Notes: generated from the sequence alone by a model not told the origin. Positions 25,508 through 37,797 are shown, counted from the stretch's first letter. The stretch: DNA of 64,000 nt from Puccinellia tenuiflora (GCA_012064385.1 QRDG01000846.1:929238-993237); one strand, 5' to 3'. Made by a program: numbers and translations.

Positions 25508-28064
25508 TGAAAGAACAAGCTATGCCCGGATGTCGCCTAGAGGGGGGGGGGGTGAATAGGCGATTAACACTTTTTCTATTTAGGGCTTGATAATTGCAGA
25601 ATAAAACTAGGTGTTTAAATTAACAAGCCAACAACCTAAAATTCTAGGTTTACCTAAAGTGCACCAACAACTTATGCTAAACAAGGCAAGCAACAAGGTG
25701 ATAGCTAGATATAAACTTCAAGCACGAAGGCTATCACAATGTAAAGTGCATAAGTAAAAGCTCGGGTATAGAAATAACCGAGGCACGCGGAGACGAGGAT
25801 TTATTCCCGAGTTCCTCCTTGTTAAGGGAGTACGTCTCGTTGGAGGGTGTGAGCTCGGCACAAGAGGCCTACTCAAGATGCCACAAAGGCCTCACCCTAT
25901 TCTCCGATGAACCTCACCCAAGGGATTGGTTCACCTTCCACTATCGGAATCCTTCGAGGCGGAATCCGGAGCCTTTACAACTTTTGGGGCACACACCCAC
26001 AACCCAATTGGAGGCTCCCAAATCTTGCCGAAGCTTCACAAGTCGAAGTCTTCACGGCACCACCACCGTCTAGGGTACACAATGCACCCAAGAGGCACAA
26101 GCTCTTGGGAACACAATGCACCCAAGAGTAACAAGCTTCTCAACGTCGATCCTCACGTATCACCGTAGGGAGAGCAACCCGATGCAACTAATGAAAGAGG
26201 CAAGAACACACAAAGTGGTCAAGTCCTTCACTCTCAAATTCCAACCAAGCAACAAATGCTTTGAGGGGAATAAGAGAGGAAGAACAAAGGGGATGAACAC
26301 AAAGCAACCCCAAAATCTAGATCCACTAGGTTCCCCTCACTTAGAGGAGATTTTGATTGGTGGAATGGTAGATCTAGATCTCCTCTCGTGAATCCCTAAG
26401 TTTGGGCAAGAATCATTGGAGGGATCGAGAGGAATCGAGCTCATAAGGTTAGCAACAATGGAGGAGAGAGGAAAGCAAGTGAGCTCAAGATCTTCCAAAA
26501 GGTTGAAGAACCGTTGGGGAAGAAAAAAACCTCCTTAAATAGGTAGCCCAGAAAAACTGGCCGTTGGGGCACAGATTCCCGCAGGAACGGTAGTACCGGC
26601 CCAAAGGGCGGTACTACCGCCCTACAGAAATCAGCGCACCAACGGTACTCTGCGAAACCCGCCGGGGCGGTACTTCCGCAGTGAGCACCGGTAGTATCGG
26701 TTTACCGGTACTTCCGGGGTTACTTCCGGTGCCACTTCCGCTCGAAACAGAAACGACTTTTCATAAGCGGAAGTGGTATCCGGAAGTAGGCGCGGAAGTG
26801 GCCGGCGGTAGTACCGCTCGGGTGGCCGGTACTTCCGGTCACTGAAAAACAGCAAACTGAAAAACTTAGGAGGAAGAGGTCCCGGAACAAGGCCCGGTAC
26901 AAGGAACCGGAACTTCCGGAAAAAGGTACGGTACTTCCGGTAAAGCGGTAGTACCGGAACAAGTTCCGGTGCCACTTCCGCTCGGTAACAGAACCGAATT
27001 TTCATAAGCGGAAGTGGACGCCGGAAGTTGCTCCGGAACATTCCAGCGGTAGTTCCGCCAGAGGGACCGGTAGTACCGGAAACTGGAAAAACAGCAGAAC
27101 ACCCGGAAACTGAAACCGCGATAACTTTCACCCACGAACTCCGTTTTCGATAAACTTGGACTCGTTGGAATCGTCACAACGAGCACAACAAGATTATGCA
27201 GAGAAACATCATAGTCCAAGAAAATATTATAAAAACAAATGGGGAGAGTTTACACCTCTATTTTGAAAACCGGAAATGCCGAAACTTTTGCAATTGAAGT
27301 CCGAATGAAGTAAAACCAATTTTGTTGGAAAGAGGACGACAAAAGCAACCTTTGTAAATGGCAAACAAGCAATGGAGATTTTGCAAAGAAATGGAAGAGA
27401 TAAATCTTCCGCACGGATGAACCGGCAAAATCTCCAATACCGAAAACGCAATAGAAGACGCATAAGAAAACTGTTTTCGGTGAACTTAGCCTTGTCATGA
27501 CGAGCACGACAAGCACCAAGACCACACCACGATAAGAGACAAATAAGAACTAATAAAGATGATAGCATGGATGCAAAGGTTTGTGCTCTCTACGACGATA
27601 CGATCACGATATTCGGTCGAGAGCCCCTCTTGATAGTACGGTTAACTATCCTATAACCCGGTCTCTCACTAAACATCATGAGACCGGTAAAATAGAAAAC
27701 CTATCAAGAACATACCTTTGCCTTGCGCTTTTAATCCACTTGAGGTCGATGAAGACGATCTTCATCTCCTCAAGATGCACCACCTTTCTTCGATTCCGCT
27801 TTGGTGAAGATTCACATAATGCTCCCCCATACACCAAGATGGGAGAAGCACCCTTCGGCATATCTTCACTTGGACTTGAGTGTTGATCAATCCGCACATA
27901 GCCTTGATCAACACAAACTTTTCTTCCCTTAGACTTGACTCCAACAAATGGAGATCAAGAAACTCAAAGGGACACACCTATAAACATAGCTCAATGCAAA
28001 CATTAGAACATAGAGATTGTCATTAATTACCAAAACCATGCATGGGAGCAACCATGCACTTTCA
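25508..28064 (-). repeat. 3' LTR of the gag-only element
   Basis: 2557 bp. A G-run at about 25541-25551 lies near its plus-strand start. A dense block of GGTAGTACCGG and GGTACTTCCGG words runs from about 26585 to 27085. The short ORFs in it occur in duplicate in the other LTR and show no domain. Confidence 0.9.
26585..27085. repeat. CCGGTAsTwCCGG palindromic-word array in the left LTR
   Basis: More than a dozen degenerate copies of CCGGTACTTCCGG and CGGTAGTACCG, many near-palindromic, over 500 bp. The same array is at about 34830-35330 in the right LTR. Confidence 0.8.
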
Positions 28065-31000
28065 ATCTCCCCCATTTTGGTAATTGATGACAATCCCTTT
28101 TTAAGAGGGTTTATATAACGAATAGAGCATCCTTGCAAGACAAACGAGCAAGGATGCAAGCGCATGCATGGCAAATGCAACAAAAGCATAAAACCCAAAT
28201 TCCCTTAAACCCTCTAAACTTCTCCCCCATTGGCATCGATTGCCGAAATGGGAAGAAAAATTTAGAGAGCCAATATAATATGAGTTCCTCCATAAAGGTG
28301 ATGAAAATCCCTTTTAACGTAAAATTAGAGGAAATCAAACTATATTGAGGATCAAAAGATTGCAAAAAGGATGAAATCATTTTAAACATCTCCACAAAGG
28401 AGAAAAGCAATCGAAAGATCCAACGCGAGAGTTCTAAATAAAAACGGAGAAGCTCCCCAATGTTCATGCACTATTGAGGAGTGCACAAATATGGCATCCT
28501 CGCTCCCCCAAAATCATCGAGAACACTCAACAAGTGCAAGAGTGCATAATGCAAAAGCAAATCATAGCACTTGCACCAAAGATGTGGTTGAGCCATAAGA
28601 AGATACCAATTTTCAAAAATTCATCATAAGATAGGCCCAACCGAGAAAAGAGATCTTTTAAAGAAATATGTTCACAAGCTTAGGGATACCAATTGGAAAC
28701 TAAAACCAATTGAAAATGCCAAAAGCTAGTGAGAGCATTTAGTCAAATGAAAATCAACATGCTCACCATGGTAGGCATGAGGTCAAAGATCTTCAAGAAA
28801 TACACGAGTGTGCAAAGATACCAATAAACAATAAGATAAGCACTCATGAGACAAATTTGGAGCCACCAAAGAATTATAGATGAAACACAAGGTGGCTCAA
28901 AAGAAATAGGATACCAACTAAAAGGTGACCTCTCTCATATGTATAGGTTTCTAATTAGACAAACCATGAAGATATACATCCGCAAAGAAACATATACATA
29001 CGAAATGGTTCGGGAAGAAGAGAACAAGGTATCCAACAAGAAGTCATAAATATACAAACGAGATTGTTGCTTAAAAGCATAGCACATAGCTCAAATTTAT
29101 CTCATTGTATATAAATGAACTTCAAATATATCAAATGCATCACACATATCACTAAGGGAACAAGAGATAGTGGAGATGCTTTGAAATAGGCAACAAGTAT
29201 CACAATGGAATAATGTCAATTGAAGAAAAGGTTTTTGCAAATTCATCACACATATCACAAAGATATATTAAGTGAAGGAAATAAGTCAAAACCACAACAA
29301 TTGCACATAAAGAACTTCATGCCAAGAGGCAACCTACACAAGGTTGAATACTAGAGAAGTATGCATGGGATAGATACTTGTTACCGAGATGACATTGGTG
29401 ATGAAGATGATGAGAGTTGGTTTGACATCAAAGCTTGACTCCGACAATCACACGGTGAGAACACCTTCCTTATGAATGAGGCAAGCATCCAATGCATCTC
29501 CATTGTACCTAAAACAAAATTAGAGTACAAAATGGTTCCCAAACTCATTGGGTCCCATAGTAGTTAGATAAACTACAATATATAGGACATACTCCACTTA
29601 AATATGTGCATATAGATATGAAATTGAATTTCATGCACATCTTAGCCGATTTAGGATTCGGTGGAGTATCCCCTATATATTGGAACTAGAAAGACTAGCA
29701 TGCCATATAGAATATATATTAGTAAATATGCATACATAGACTTACAAGAACCAAACAAGATACAATTTGGACAAAAACACCAAGTCAACCAAGAAGAGAG
29801 CACACCAAAGTGTGACACAAAAAGGTTGTCCAAATTATATCAAAATCCAAATCAACACATGATTGAGGAAAAATCAAATCAATAAATGATTGATTCCAAA
29901 ACACATCAACACATGAAGTGTGATATCAAAAGGAATCAAATCAACACAACAAATGATCGATAAGACACCAATTGAAGATAAGATACCAATTAAAACAAAA
30001 AAATCAACTAGGAGAAAAGATACCAAGAAGAGGGTGATACTTGACCGAAATCAAGTAAAGTAAAATAAGGCAAAAGGTATCAAGACTCCCACAATAAATA
30101 TTATTTGGAACAAATACCTATGGAGGAGATATTAAATTCCAATTAATACCAATTGAAGGTACCAAACATAAGATAAAGAATCAAATGCCAATTGAAAGGA
30201 TCAAAAATTGATAGATAGAATAGTGTTCTAAATAAAAAGGAATGCTCCCCCAAGATTAATGCATTATCATAGATATTTGCATTTGAATACAAAATGCACA
30301 CACAAGGGATCATTACTCTCCATATTTTATCTATAACACTAAACACTACCGATTGAAAAAATAGGATCCTTGCAAGAGGCAAAGAAGGCAATAAATAGGG
30401 CTAATTAAAGCAAGAGCCAAAGTGAAGATGATCTACAAAATCCACCACAATTACTAGAATCACTTGTCATGGACAAGGAGTATATGGAGATATTTCTCGG
30501 TCGTATATAGGAATGATGTTCAAGACCAACTTCACAACAAATAAGCATATGGCAAGAGATAAGAATTAAAATGTAAGAAATGAGAAATATGGCGTTTTAT
30601 TTCGAAAAAGGTTTGTTGGTAGTTTCAACTATTCGAACCAACCGGCAAAGCCATGGTTAAAATAAGATGAAACATATGGTTTCTCACATAATATATGGAA
30701 ATGCATATTAGAGAAAAACCACACCAAGCAAACTCACAAATAAGAACCAAAGGGTAACCACAAAGGAAAATTGGAACTTGTTTGAGCAAACATGCCACAT
30801 AGGAAATAGATAATGTACAATATCAAATCTAAGTGGCAAACCTCAAATGTTCACATTTTTATGGGATTGCAATATGCACATAGCTTATTACTCCCCCATA
30901 ATGTGATAATTCATTTTATTTTTAAACAAGAGGCAAATAAAACCAACTAGAGAAATTAATGGACATTGTAGAATTTGAATTTCTCATGAATATGACATAC

Positions 31001-31471
31001 CACATAGTAGCTAGATAATATTGAAATATCAATACTAGGTGGTGTGCCTCATGTACACATATTTTTAGGTTTGTGAGGTGCACAAAGCACATCACTCCCC
31101 CCAAATGGGATAGTCCATTAATATCTCAAAGAGCCAATTGAAATCAACACACGGTCCAATAAATCTCAACACAAAGTTACACATATATGATACACAACTA
31201 TCATACACAACCTTGAATAACAAGACAAGTAGGAAATTAGCATATCATATACAAGCACATGCTAGGAACAAAACTAACACATGCAAGGGAGCAAGCAACT
31301 TTCAATGTATATAAATGATTAAATACAAGTTACCGCAAGGAGGAGCATTGGATATGAGATAGATACGTGATAATCCAATTGACTTGGCTTGAGGAGATAT
31401 AAAACCATGAAGATCCCTTAATTCTTCAAATGATAGCCAAGTCACCAATGTCCTCCACAAACACCTATTGA
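28065..31471 (-). other. Non-coding 3' half of the gag-only element's interior
   Basis: 3.4 kb of A-rich plus-strand sequence between the gag stop and the 3' LTR, with no recognisable domain. The polypurine tract (minus-strand AAAATGGGGGAGAT) is at 28065-28078. Several GATACCAATTG-like words recur between about 28600 and 30190. Confidence 0.7.
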
Positions 31472-33049
31472 TCAAGTTGAAGCTTGTTGGTCCCCAACCA
31501 AGTTGGGTCCTGAGAGGTTAGTCACAATAGGTTTGGGAACCCAAATGGTGCTTTTCTCGACACCACTTTGAGCTCCCACATACTTGGCAAACACATTGCC
31601 ACCTCTATCCTTCCCAAGAGAATAAACATCATCAATTATGATAGGGTTGGATATGGTACCGTTAGTGCATGAAGAAGCAAAATGACCTTTGCCACGGCAA
31701 AGGTAGCAACACCGACTCTTCTTCTTCTTAATAGGCTCCTCAACTTGAGGAGCATTGGCTTGAGTCTTCTTAGGAGGTGGCCATTGTTCAACTCGTGGTT
31801 GAGCAAGAGATTGAACAAGAGTCCTCTTCCCTTGTTGCTTCTCACTAAGAGGCTTCTTCTTCATTGGGCAATCCCGAACGTGGTGCCCTTCAACCTTGCA
31901 CTTGAAGCAAATGATGTTGGCCGGATTCTTCAATTGAACTTGGCCCTTCTTCTTATCAATCTTGGACTTGTTCTTATTGTTGGAGTTGAATCCAAGTCCA
32001 CTCTTGTCATTTGGGGATTGTTGCATACTCAACATGTTGTCAAGTGCCCTCTTCCCTTCATGACGCTTTTCCAAGCCTTTCTTCAAAGAAGTGACTTGGG
32101 CCTTGAGCTCTCCTCTTTTCTCTACATGGTTAGTGACAACACAAGTACTAGAGGAGGTAGATGTATCATTGTTAGAGCAACAAGGCAATGCAAGTAATTC
32201 ATCACAAGATGTGCCAATATTACGAGCGGATGAACTACTAGGACTAGCACATGGCAATATAGCATTTTTTGATACGGTTGTGCTATTATCCACATGAGGC
32301 TCACTAGATGTTACCTTTATAGTGATGGCCTCATGAGCTAACTTTAGACTAGCATAGGATGGTAGAAGATCATCATTGGAGCTAGATATCTTTTTATGAC
32401 TTTCTTCCAACTTCCTATACTTGCTAGTTAGCAACTCAAGTTGAGCCCTTAGCTCAACATTCTCCTTCAAAGTAGATGATTCACAAGAAATAGAGTTAGT
32501 AGCACAAGCATCTTTGACATTAGGAATAGAGGAAGACAACATGACAAGCTCATTATTAAATCTAGCATTTTCCATATTAAACACTTTATATTTTGCATGA
32601 GCATGGTCACGTTCTTTAATGATTTTAGCAATTATTTCATTATGAGACTCCTCTATATTTTCTAGTTTCTTCTCAAGAGAAGCACGAGTCTCTTGCTCTT
32701 CCTCAAGAGCATCTTCTAGCGAAGCTTTTTCCATAGCATCATCTCTCTCGATCTTACCCTTTTCTTCAAGGCTTGCTTCCAAAGCCTCAATAGTTTCCCC
32801 GCGCTCAATTAGCGTTTCCATAATTTCAAATAGGATAGATTGAGCATTTTTATTTTTAGGAAGGGCTTTAAGAATTGTTAGACCTTTATTTTGAAGGAGA
32901 GCGTTAACCTTTTCCACATCATCTTCTTCATCATTATTATCATTATTATTATTATCATCACTAGAAGAAGATTTAGCCATAAGGCAATGATTGATGGATG
33001 AAGAAGAATAATTAATTTTTGAACTACTCAAGTTCAAATCGTGTTCCAC
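31472..33049 (-). CDS. Gag-like protein with two CCHC zinc knuckles (gag-only copia-type element)
   Basis: 525 codons from ATG 33049. The N-terminal part is Ser/Asn/Asp-rich, followed by a Glu/Lys-rich region of probable coiled coil (about residues 85-180). Two zinc knuckles lie near the C-terminus, CFKCKVEGHHVRDC (about 31867-31912) and CYLCRGKGHFASSC (about 31671-31716), both CX2CX4HX4C. The end reads IWVPKPIVTNLSG, typical of copia Gag tails just before protease, but the frame stops there (31472-31474) and no protease follows. Upstream fragments at 33084-33512 and 33536-33736 are the rest of Gag in other frames, so the protein may start further upstream in an intact copy. Role: nucleic-acid-binding particle protein of the element. 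Confidence 0.85.
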   Translation of the reverse strand: MEHDLNLSSSKINYSSSSINHCLMAKSSSSDDNNNNDNNDEEDDVEKVNALLQNKGLTILKALPKNKNAQSILFEIMETLIERGETIEALEASLEEKGKIERDDAMEKASLEDALEEEQETRASLEKKLENIEESHNEIIAKIIKERDHAHAKYKVFNMENARFNNELVMLSSSIPNVKDACATNSISCESSTLKENVELRAQLELLTSKYRKLEESHKKISSSNDDLLPSYASLKLAHEAITIKVTSSEPHVDNSTTVSKNAILPCASPSSSSARNIGTSCDELLALPCCSNNDTSTSSSTCVVTNHVEKRGELKAQVTSLKKGLEKRHEGKRALDNMLSMQQSPNDKSGLGFNSNNKNKSKIDKKKGQVQLKNPANIICFKCKVEGHHVRDCPMKKKPLSEKQQGKRTLVQSLAQPRVEQWPPPKKTQANAPQVEEPIKKKKSRCCYLCRGKGHFASSCTNGTISNPIIIDDVYSLGKDRGGNVFAKYVGAQSGVEKSTIWVPKPIVTNLSGPNLVGDQQAST

Positions 33050-33083
33050 AATTTTATTGGGTTTCCTCTACATTAATATTCAT

Positions 33084-33512
33084 TCAAGAGTTAGAGGGAA
33101 CACAAGCATTTTTATCATTGGAACAAGATAAAGCAAGCATATCATCATTAGATTTATCTAAGCAATTTTTGGATGATATGCAAGGACTATCAACACTAGC
33201 ATGTATGACATTTATAGTGCTATGTGTGTTTTGGTCCAAAGATGAGGCATTGCAACAAGATAGAGATAAAAGATCATCAAAGAAGGGCTCACTATCAATA
33301 TTGCAAAACCTATCACTACTCACCATCACATTAGTTTGTGGCTTACCACATTTTGGTGAAGTAGATGAAGACGAGAGCTTGTCACGGCCGGAGGTGGAGG
33401 GAGAGCAATCATCCTCAAAAGAGTTGGACGCTCCATATTTTTCTTGAAGCTTGGTCCAAAGCTCATGAGCATCCCGGAGAGGCATGATTGACTCGAAAAC
33501 TACAACACTCAC
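33084..33512 (-). pseudogene. Middle part of the gag of the gag-only element, frame-shifted
   Basis: 142-codon open segment with FESIMPLRDAHELWTKLQEKYG, the ELWxxLxxxY-type segment of copia (UBN2-type) Gag, then a Ser/Cys/Asp-rich linker. It is one frame away from both the N-terminal piece (33536-33736) and the downstream zinc-knuckle ORF, which implies at least one indel near 33545. It ends at a stop about 35 bp before ATG 33049. Confidence 0.75.
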
Positions 33513-33535
33513 AAATTTGCAAAACTCATTAGAGG

Positions 33536-33736
33536 CTAGAGCATTGGATATAAGTTTTTCTCATCCTCTAAAGTCGTACTTTCGTAATCCTTTGGAGGAG
33601 AAAAACCTATATCTAAGATACGCTCAATATTAGGGTCCAAGACCCGCAAGTGACTAAGCATATGAGTTTTCCAAACATTAAAATTTGTGCCATTGAATAT
33701 AAACATGGAATCGTGCACTAATCCTCTAAATAACAT
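33536..33736 (-). pseudogene. N-terminal fragment of copia-type gag of the gag-only element
   Basis: 66 codons containing FNGTNFNVWKTHMLSHL, the F-x-G-x-N-F-x-x-W motif that opens copia-type Gag proteins, followed by GFSPPKD. It runs into a stop after NLYPML; a one-base shift would continue into 33512-33084. Lies 55 bp inside the 5' LTR and primer-binding site. Confidence 0.8.
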
Positions 33737-33777
33737 CTTTACTCTCTAGGCGGTAAAGCCAAACAAGAGAGACGAGG

Positions 33778-33788
33778 CTCTGATACCA
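33778..33788 (-). promoter_or_regulatory. Primer-binding site of the gag-only element
   Basis: The minus strand reads TGGTATCAGAG two nt inside the 5' LTR end, matching the initiator-Met tRNA complement. Confidence 0.8.
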
Positions 33789-33790
33789 AT

Positions 33791-36308
33791 TGATAGAACA
33801 AGCTATGCCCGATGTCGCCTAGAGGGGGGGGGGTGAATAGGCGACTAACACTTTTCTATTTAGGGGCTTGATAATTGTGGAATAAAAATAGGTGTTTAAA
33901 TTAACAAGCCAACAACCTAAAATTCTAGGTTTACCTAAAGTGCACCAACAACTAATGCTAAACAAGGCAAGCAACAAGGTGATAGCTAGATAGAAACTTC
34001 AAGCACGAAGGCTATCACAATGTAAAGTGCATAAGTAAAAGCTCGGGCATAGAAATAACCGAGGCACGCGGAGACGAGGATTTATTCCCGAGTTCCTCCT
34101 TGTTAAGGGAGTACGTCTCGTTGGAGGGGTGTGAGCTCGCCACAAGAGGCCTACTCAAGATGCCACAAAGCCTCACCCTATTCTCCGATGAACCTCACCC
34201 AAGGGATTGGTTCACCTTCCACTATCGGAATCCTTCGAGGCAGAATCCGGAGCCTTTACAACTTTTGGGGCACACACCCACAACCCAATTGGGGGCTCCC
34301 AAATCTTGCCGAAGCTTCACAAGTCGAAGTCTTCACGGCACCACCACCGTCTAGGGTACACAATGCACCCAAGAGTAACAAGCTTCTCAACGTCGATCCT
34401 CACGTATCACCGTAGGGAGAGCAACCCGATGCAACTAATGCAAGAGGCAAGAACACACAAAGTGGTCAAGTCCTTCACTATCAAATTCCAACCAAGCAAC
34501 AAATGCTTTGAGGGGAATAAGAGAGGAAGAACAAAGGGGATGAACACAAAGCAACCCCCAAAATCTAGATCCACTAGGTTCCCCTCACTTAGAGGAGATT
34601 TTGATTGGTGGAATGGTAGATCTAGATCTCCTCTCTTGAATCTCTAAGTTTGGGCAAGAATCATTGGAGGGATTGAGAGGAATCGAGCTCACAAGGTTAG
34701 CAACAATGGAGGAGAGAGGAAAGCAAGTGAGCTCAAGATCTTCCAAAAGGTTGAAGAACCGTTGGGGAAGAAAACCTCCTTAAATAGGTAGCCCAGAAAA
34801 ACTGGGCGTTGGGGCACAGATTCCCGCAGGACCGGTAGTACCGGCCCAAAGGGCGGTACTACCGCCCTACAGAAATCAGCGCACCAATGGTACTCTGCGA
34901 AACCCGCCGGGGCGGTACTTCCGTAGTGAGCACCGGTAGTACCGGTTTACCGGTACTTCCGGGGTTACTTCCGGTGCCACTTCCGCTCGAAATAGAAACG
35001 ACTTTTCATAAGCGGAAGTGGTATCCGGAAGTAGGCGCGGAAGTGGCCGGCGGTAGTACCGCTCGGGTGGCCGGTACTTCTGGTCACTGAAAAACAGCAA
35101 ACTGAAAAACTTAGGAGGAAGAGGTCCCGGAACAAGGCCCGGTACAAGGAACCGGAACTTCCGGAAAAAGGTCCGGTACTTCCGGTAAAGCGGTAGTACC
35201 GGAACAAGTTCCGGTGCCACTTCCGCTCGGTAACATAACCGAATTTTCATAAGTGGAAGTGGACGCCGGAAGTTGCTCCGAAACATTCCAGCGGTAGTTC
35301 CGCCAGAGGGACCGGTAGTACCGGAAACTGGAAAAACAGCAGAACACCCGGAAACTGAAACCGCGATAACTTTCACCCACGAACTCCGTTTTCGATAAAC
35401 TTGGACTCGTTGGAATCGTCACAACGAGCACAACAAGATTATGCAGAGAAACATCATAGTCCAAGAAAATATTATTAAAAAAATGGGGAGAGTTTACACC
35501 TCTATTTTGAAAACCGGAAATGCCGAAACCTTTGCAATTGAAGTCCGAATGAAGTAAAACCAATTTTGTTGGAAAGAGGACGACAAAAGCAACCTTTGTA
35601 AATGGCAAACAAGCAATGGAGATTTTGCAAAGAAATGGAAGAGATAAATCTTCCGCACGGATGAACCGGCAAAATCTCCAATACCGAAAACGCAATAGAA
35701 AACGCATAAGAAAACCGTTTTCGGTGAACTTAGCCTAGTCATGACGAGCACGACAAGCACCAAGACCACACCACGATAAGTGACAAATAAGAACCAATAA
35801 AGATGATAGCATGGATGCAAATGTTTGTGCTCTCTACGATGATACGAACACGATATTCGGTCAAGAGCCCCTCTTGATAGTACGGTTAACTATCCTATAA
35901 CCCGGTCTCTCACTAAACATCATGAGACCGGTAAAATAGAAACCCTATAAAGAACATACCTTTGCCTTGCGCTTTTAATCCACTTGAGGTCGATGAAGAC
36001 GATCTTCATCTCCTCAAGATGCACCACCTTTCTTCGATTGCGCTTCGATGAAGATTCACATAATGCTCCCCCATACACCAAGATGGGAGAAGCAACCTTC
36101 GGCATATCTTCACTTGGACTTGAGTGTTGATCAATCCGCACATAGCCTTGATCAACACAAACTTTTCTTCCCTTAGCCTTGACTCCAACAAATGGAGATC
36201 AAGCAACTCAAATGGACACACCTATAAACATAGCTCAATGCAAACATTTGAACATAGAGATTGTCATTAATTACCAAAACCATGCATGGGAGCAACCATG
36301 CACTTTCA
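33791..36308 (-). repeat. 5' LTR of the gag-only element
   Basis: 2518 bp. Nearly identical to 25508-28064 including the CCGGTA word array (about 34830-35330) and the G-run near 33822. Lacks about 35 bp present in the other copy near 26090. Confidence 0.9.
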
Positions 36309-37797
36309 CTACCTTTGGCCAAAAGAGTTTGTTATCCATTCTGATCACGAATCTTTGAAATATTTGAAAACCCAAGCCAATTTGAACAAAATACATGCAA
36401 AATGGGTGGAATTCATCGAGTCTTTTCCCTATGTCGTGAAATACAAGAAAGGAAAGGACAGTATAGTCACGGATGCTCTTTCCCGCAAGATGATTTTACT
36501 TGCCAAGCTTGAAATCAATGTTCTAGGCCTTGATGAGATTAAAGATCTCTATGCCTCCGACCCTACTTTTGGTCTTATTTTTGCAAAGTGCTCTTGCGAC
36601 AAAGGTTTCGATGATTTCTATTTGCACAAGGGTTTCTTGTTTAAAGATAACAAACTTTGTATCCCCGAATCTTTGCTTCGCTTGTTGCTTTTGAAGGAAT
36701 CACATGGAGGCAGCCTCATGGGACATTTCGGACGGGACAAGACCTATGCAATGCTTTCAACACATTACTATTGGCCACGAATGAAGCGGGACGTGGAACG
36801 CCTTGTGCTTCGATGCCCAACATGTCTCAAAGCTAAGTCAACATCCAACCCTCATGGTCTCTATATTCCTCTTCCCATTCCATATGCTCCGTGGACCGAC
36901 ATTAGCATGGACTTTGTGTTAGGGCTACCAAGAACTAAAAATGGCAAAGATTCCACATTTGTTGTTGTTGATTGTTTCTCTAAAATGGCACATTTCATTC
37001 CTTGCAACAAGACCAACGATGCTTCACATATTGCAACTTTGTTCTTTAGGGAAATCGTTCACCTACATGGAGTGCAGAAGACCATTGTTTCCGACCGAGA
37101 CGTCAGGTTCACAAGCTACTTTTGGAAGGCATTGATGGCCAAGCTAGGAGTCAAGCTCCTCTTCTCCACCGCTTACCACCCACAAACCGATGGCCAAACC
37201 GAGGTGGTGAATCAAAGCTTATCAACTCTCCTCCGCGCACTAATCAAGCCAAACCTCAAAGGTTGGGAGGAATGCATCCCGCACGCCGAGTTCGCCTACA
37301 ATCGTGCCTCGCACCGGGCGACCAAGCGAAGTCCATTCGAGGTTGTCTATGGGTTCAACCCCAACACCGCCCTAGACATCCTCCCACTTCCTCTCCATGA
37401 GCGCATCGACATGGACTTCGACAAAAGAGCCGACTACATGAAGACACTACATGAGTCCACTCGAGCTACTCTAGAGGAGCACAACAAGCGCCAAGCCGCC
37501 AAGATCAACAAGTTGAAGAAACCCATGATATTCGAAGAAGGAGATCTTGTGTGGCTACACCTCCGCATGGACCGCTTCCTGGATGAAAGAAAATCAAAGC
37601 TTGCTCCTCGCGGTGACGGGCCTTTCAAAGTGCTCAAGCGCATCAATGACAACGCCTACAAGATCGACATCCCAACCTCCAAGTATTTGGTGCATGACAC
37701 ATTCAACGTCGCCGACCTATCCCCTTTCCACGGATATCCAAGTGTTCAAGATGATGACGAGTCGAGGCCGACTCTTTCCGAAGGGAGGGGGAGATGA
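36309..37797 (+). pseudogene. pol of the CRM-like element, rest of RNase H and integrase
   Basis: Resumes the frame broken at 25507 (36309-36313 is the TSD copy). Contains the RNase H end (HSDHESLKYL and DALSRK), the integrase HHCC zinc finger (HGGSLMGHFGRDKT and CPTCLKAK), and the catalytic core with all three acidic residues: the Asp of MDFVLG, the Asp of VSDRD and the Glu of TDGQTEVVN. A C-terminal domain (KLAPRGDGPFKVLKRIND) follows, with no chromodomain. The frame ends in GRGR followed by TGA at 37795-37797, the first three bases of the 3' LTR, so the polypurine tract is coding. No stop or frameshift is seen in this half. Confidence 0.92.
37780..37794 (+). promoter_or_regulatory. Polypurine tract of the CRM-like element
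   Basis: GAAGGGAGGGGGAGA directly before the 3' LTR start (TGATGTA at 37795), inside the last integrase codons. Confidence 0.85.

Larger units (their letters stand above)
25508..36308 (-). mobile_element. Gag-only copia-type long-LTR retrotransposon (TR-GAG-like) nested in CRM-like pol
   Basis: LTRs at 25508-28064 and 33791-36308 begin TGAAAG/TGATAG and end TTTCA on the plus strand, with TSD CTACC at 25503-25507 and 36309-36313. Minus orientation is shown by an iMet-type primer-binding site beside the right LTR (TGGTATCAGAG, about 33788-33778), a G-rich polypurine tract beside the left LTR, and a minus-strand gag. The 5.7-kb interior has gag (31472-33736) but no protease, RT or integrase. 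Such Gag-only terminal-repeat elements (TR-GAG) are known in plants and need a partner for mobility. LTRs look very similar by eye, with one about 35-bp indel near 26090. Confidence 0.9.
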
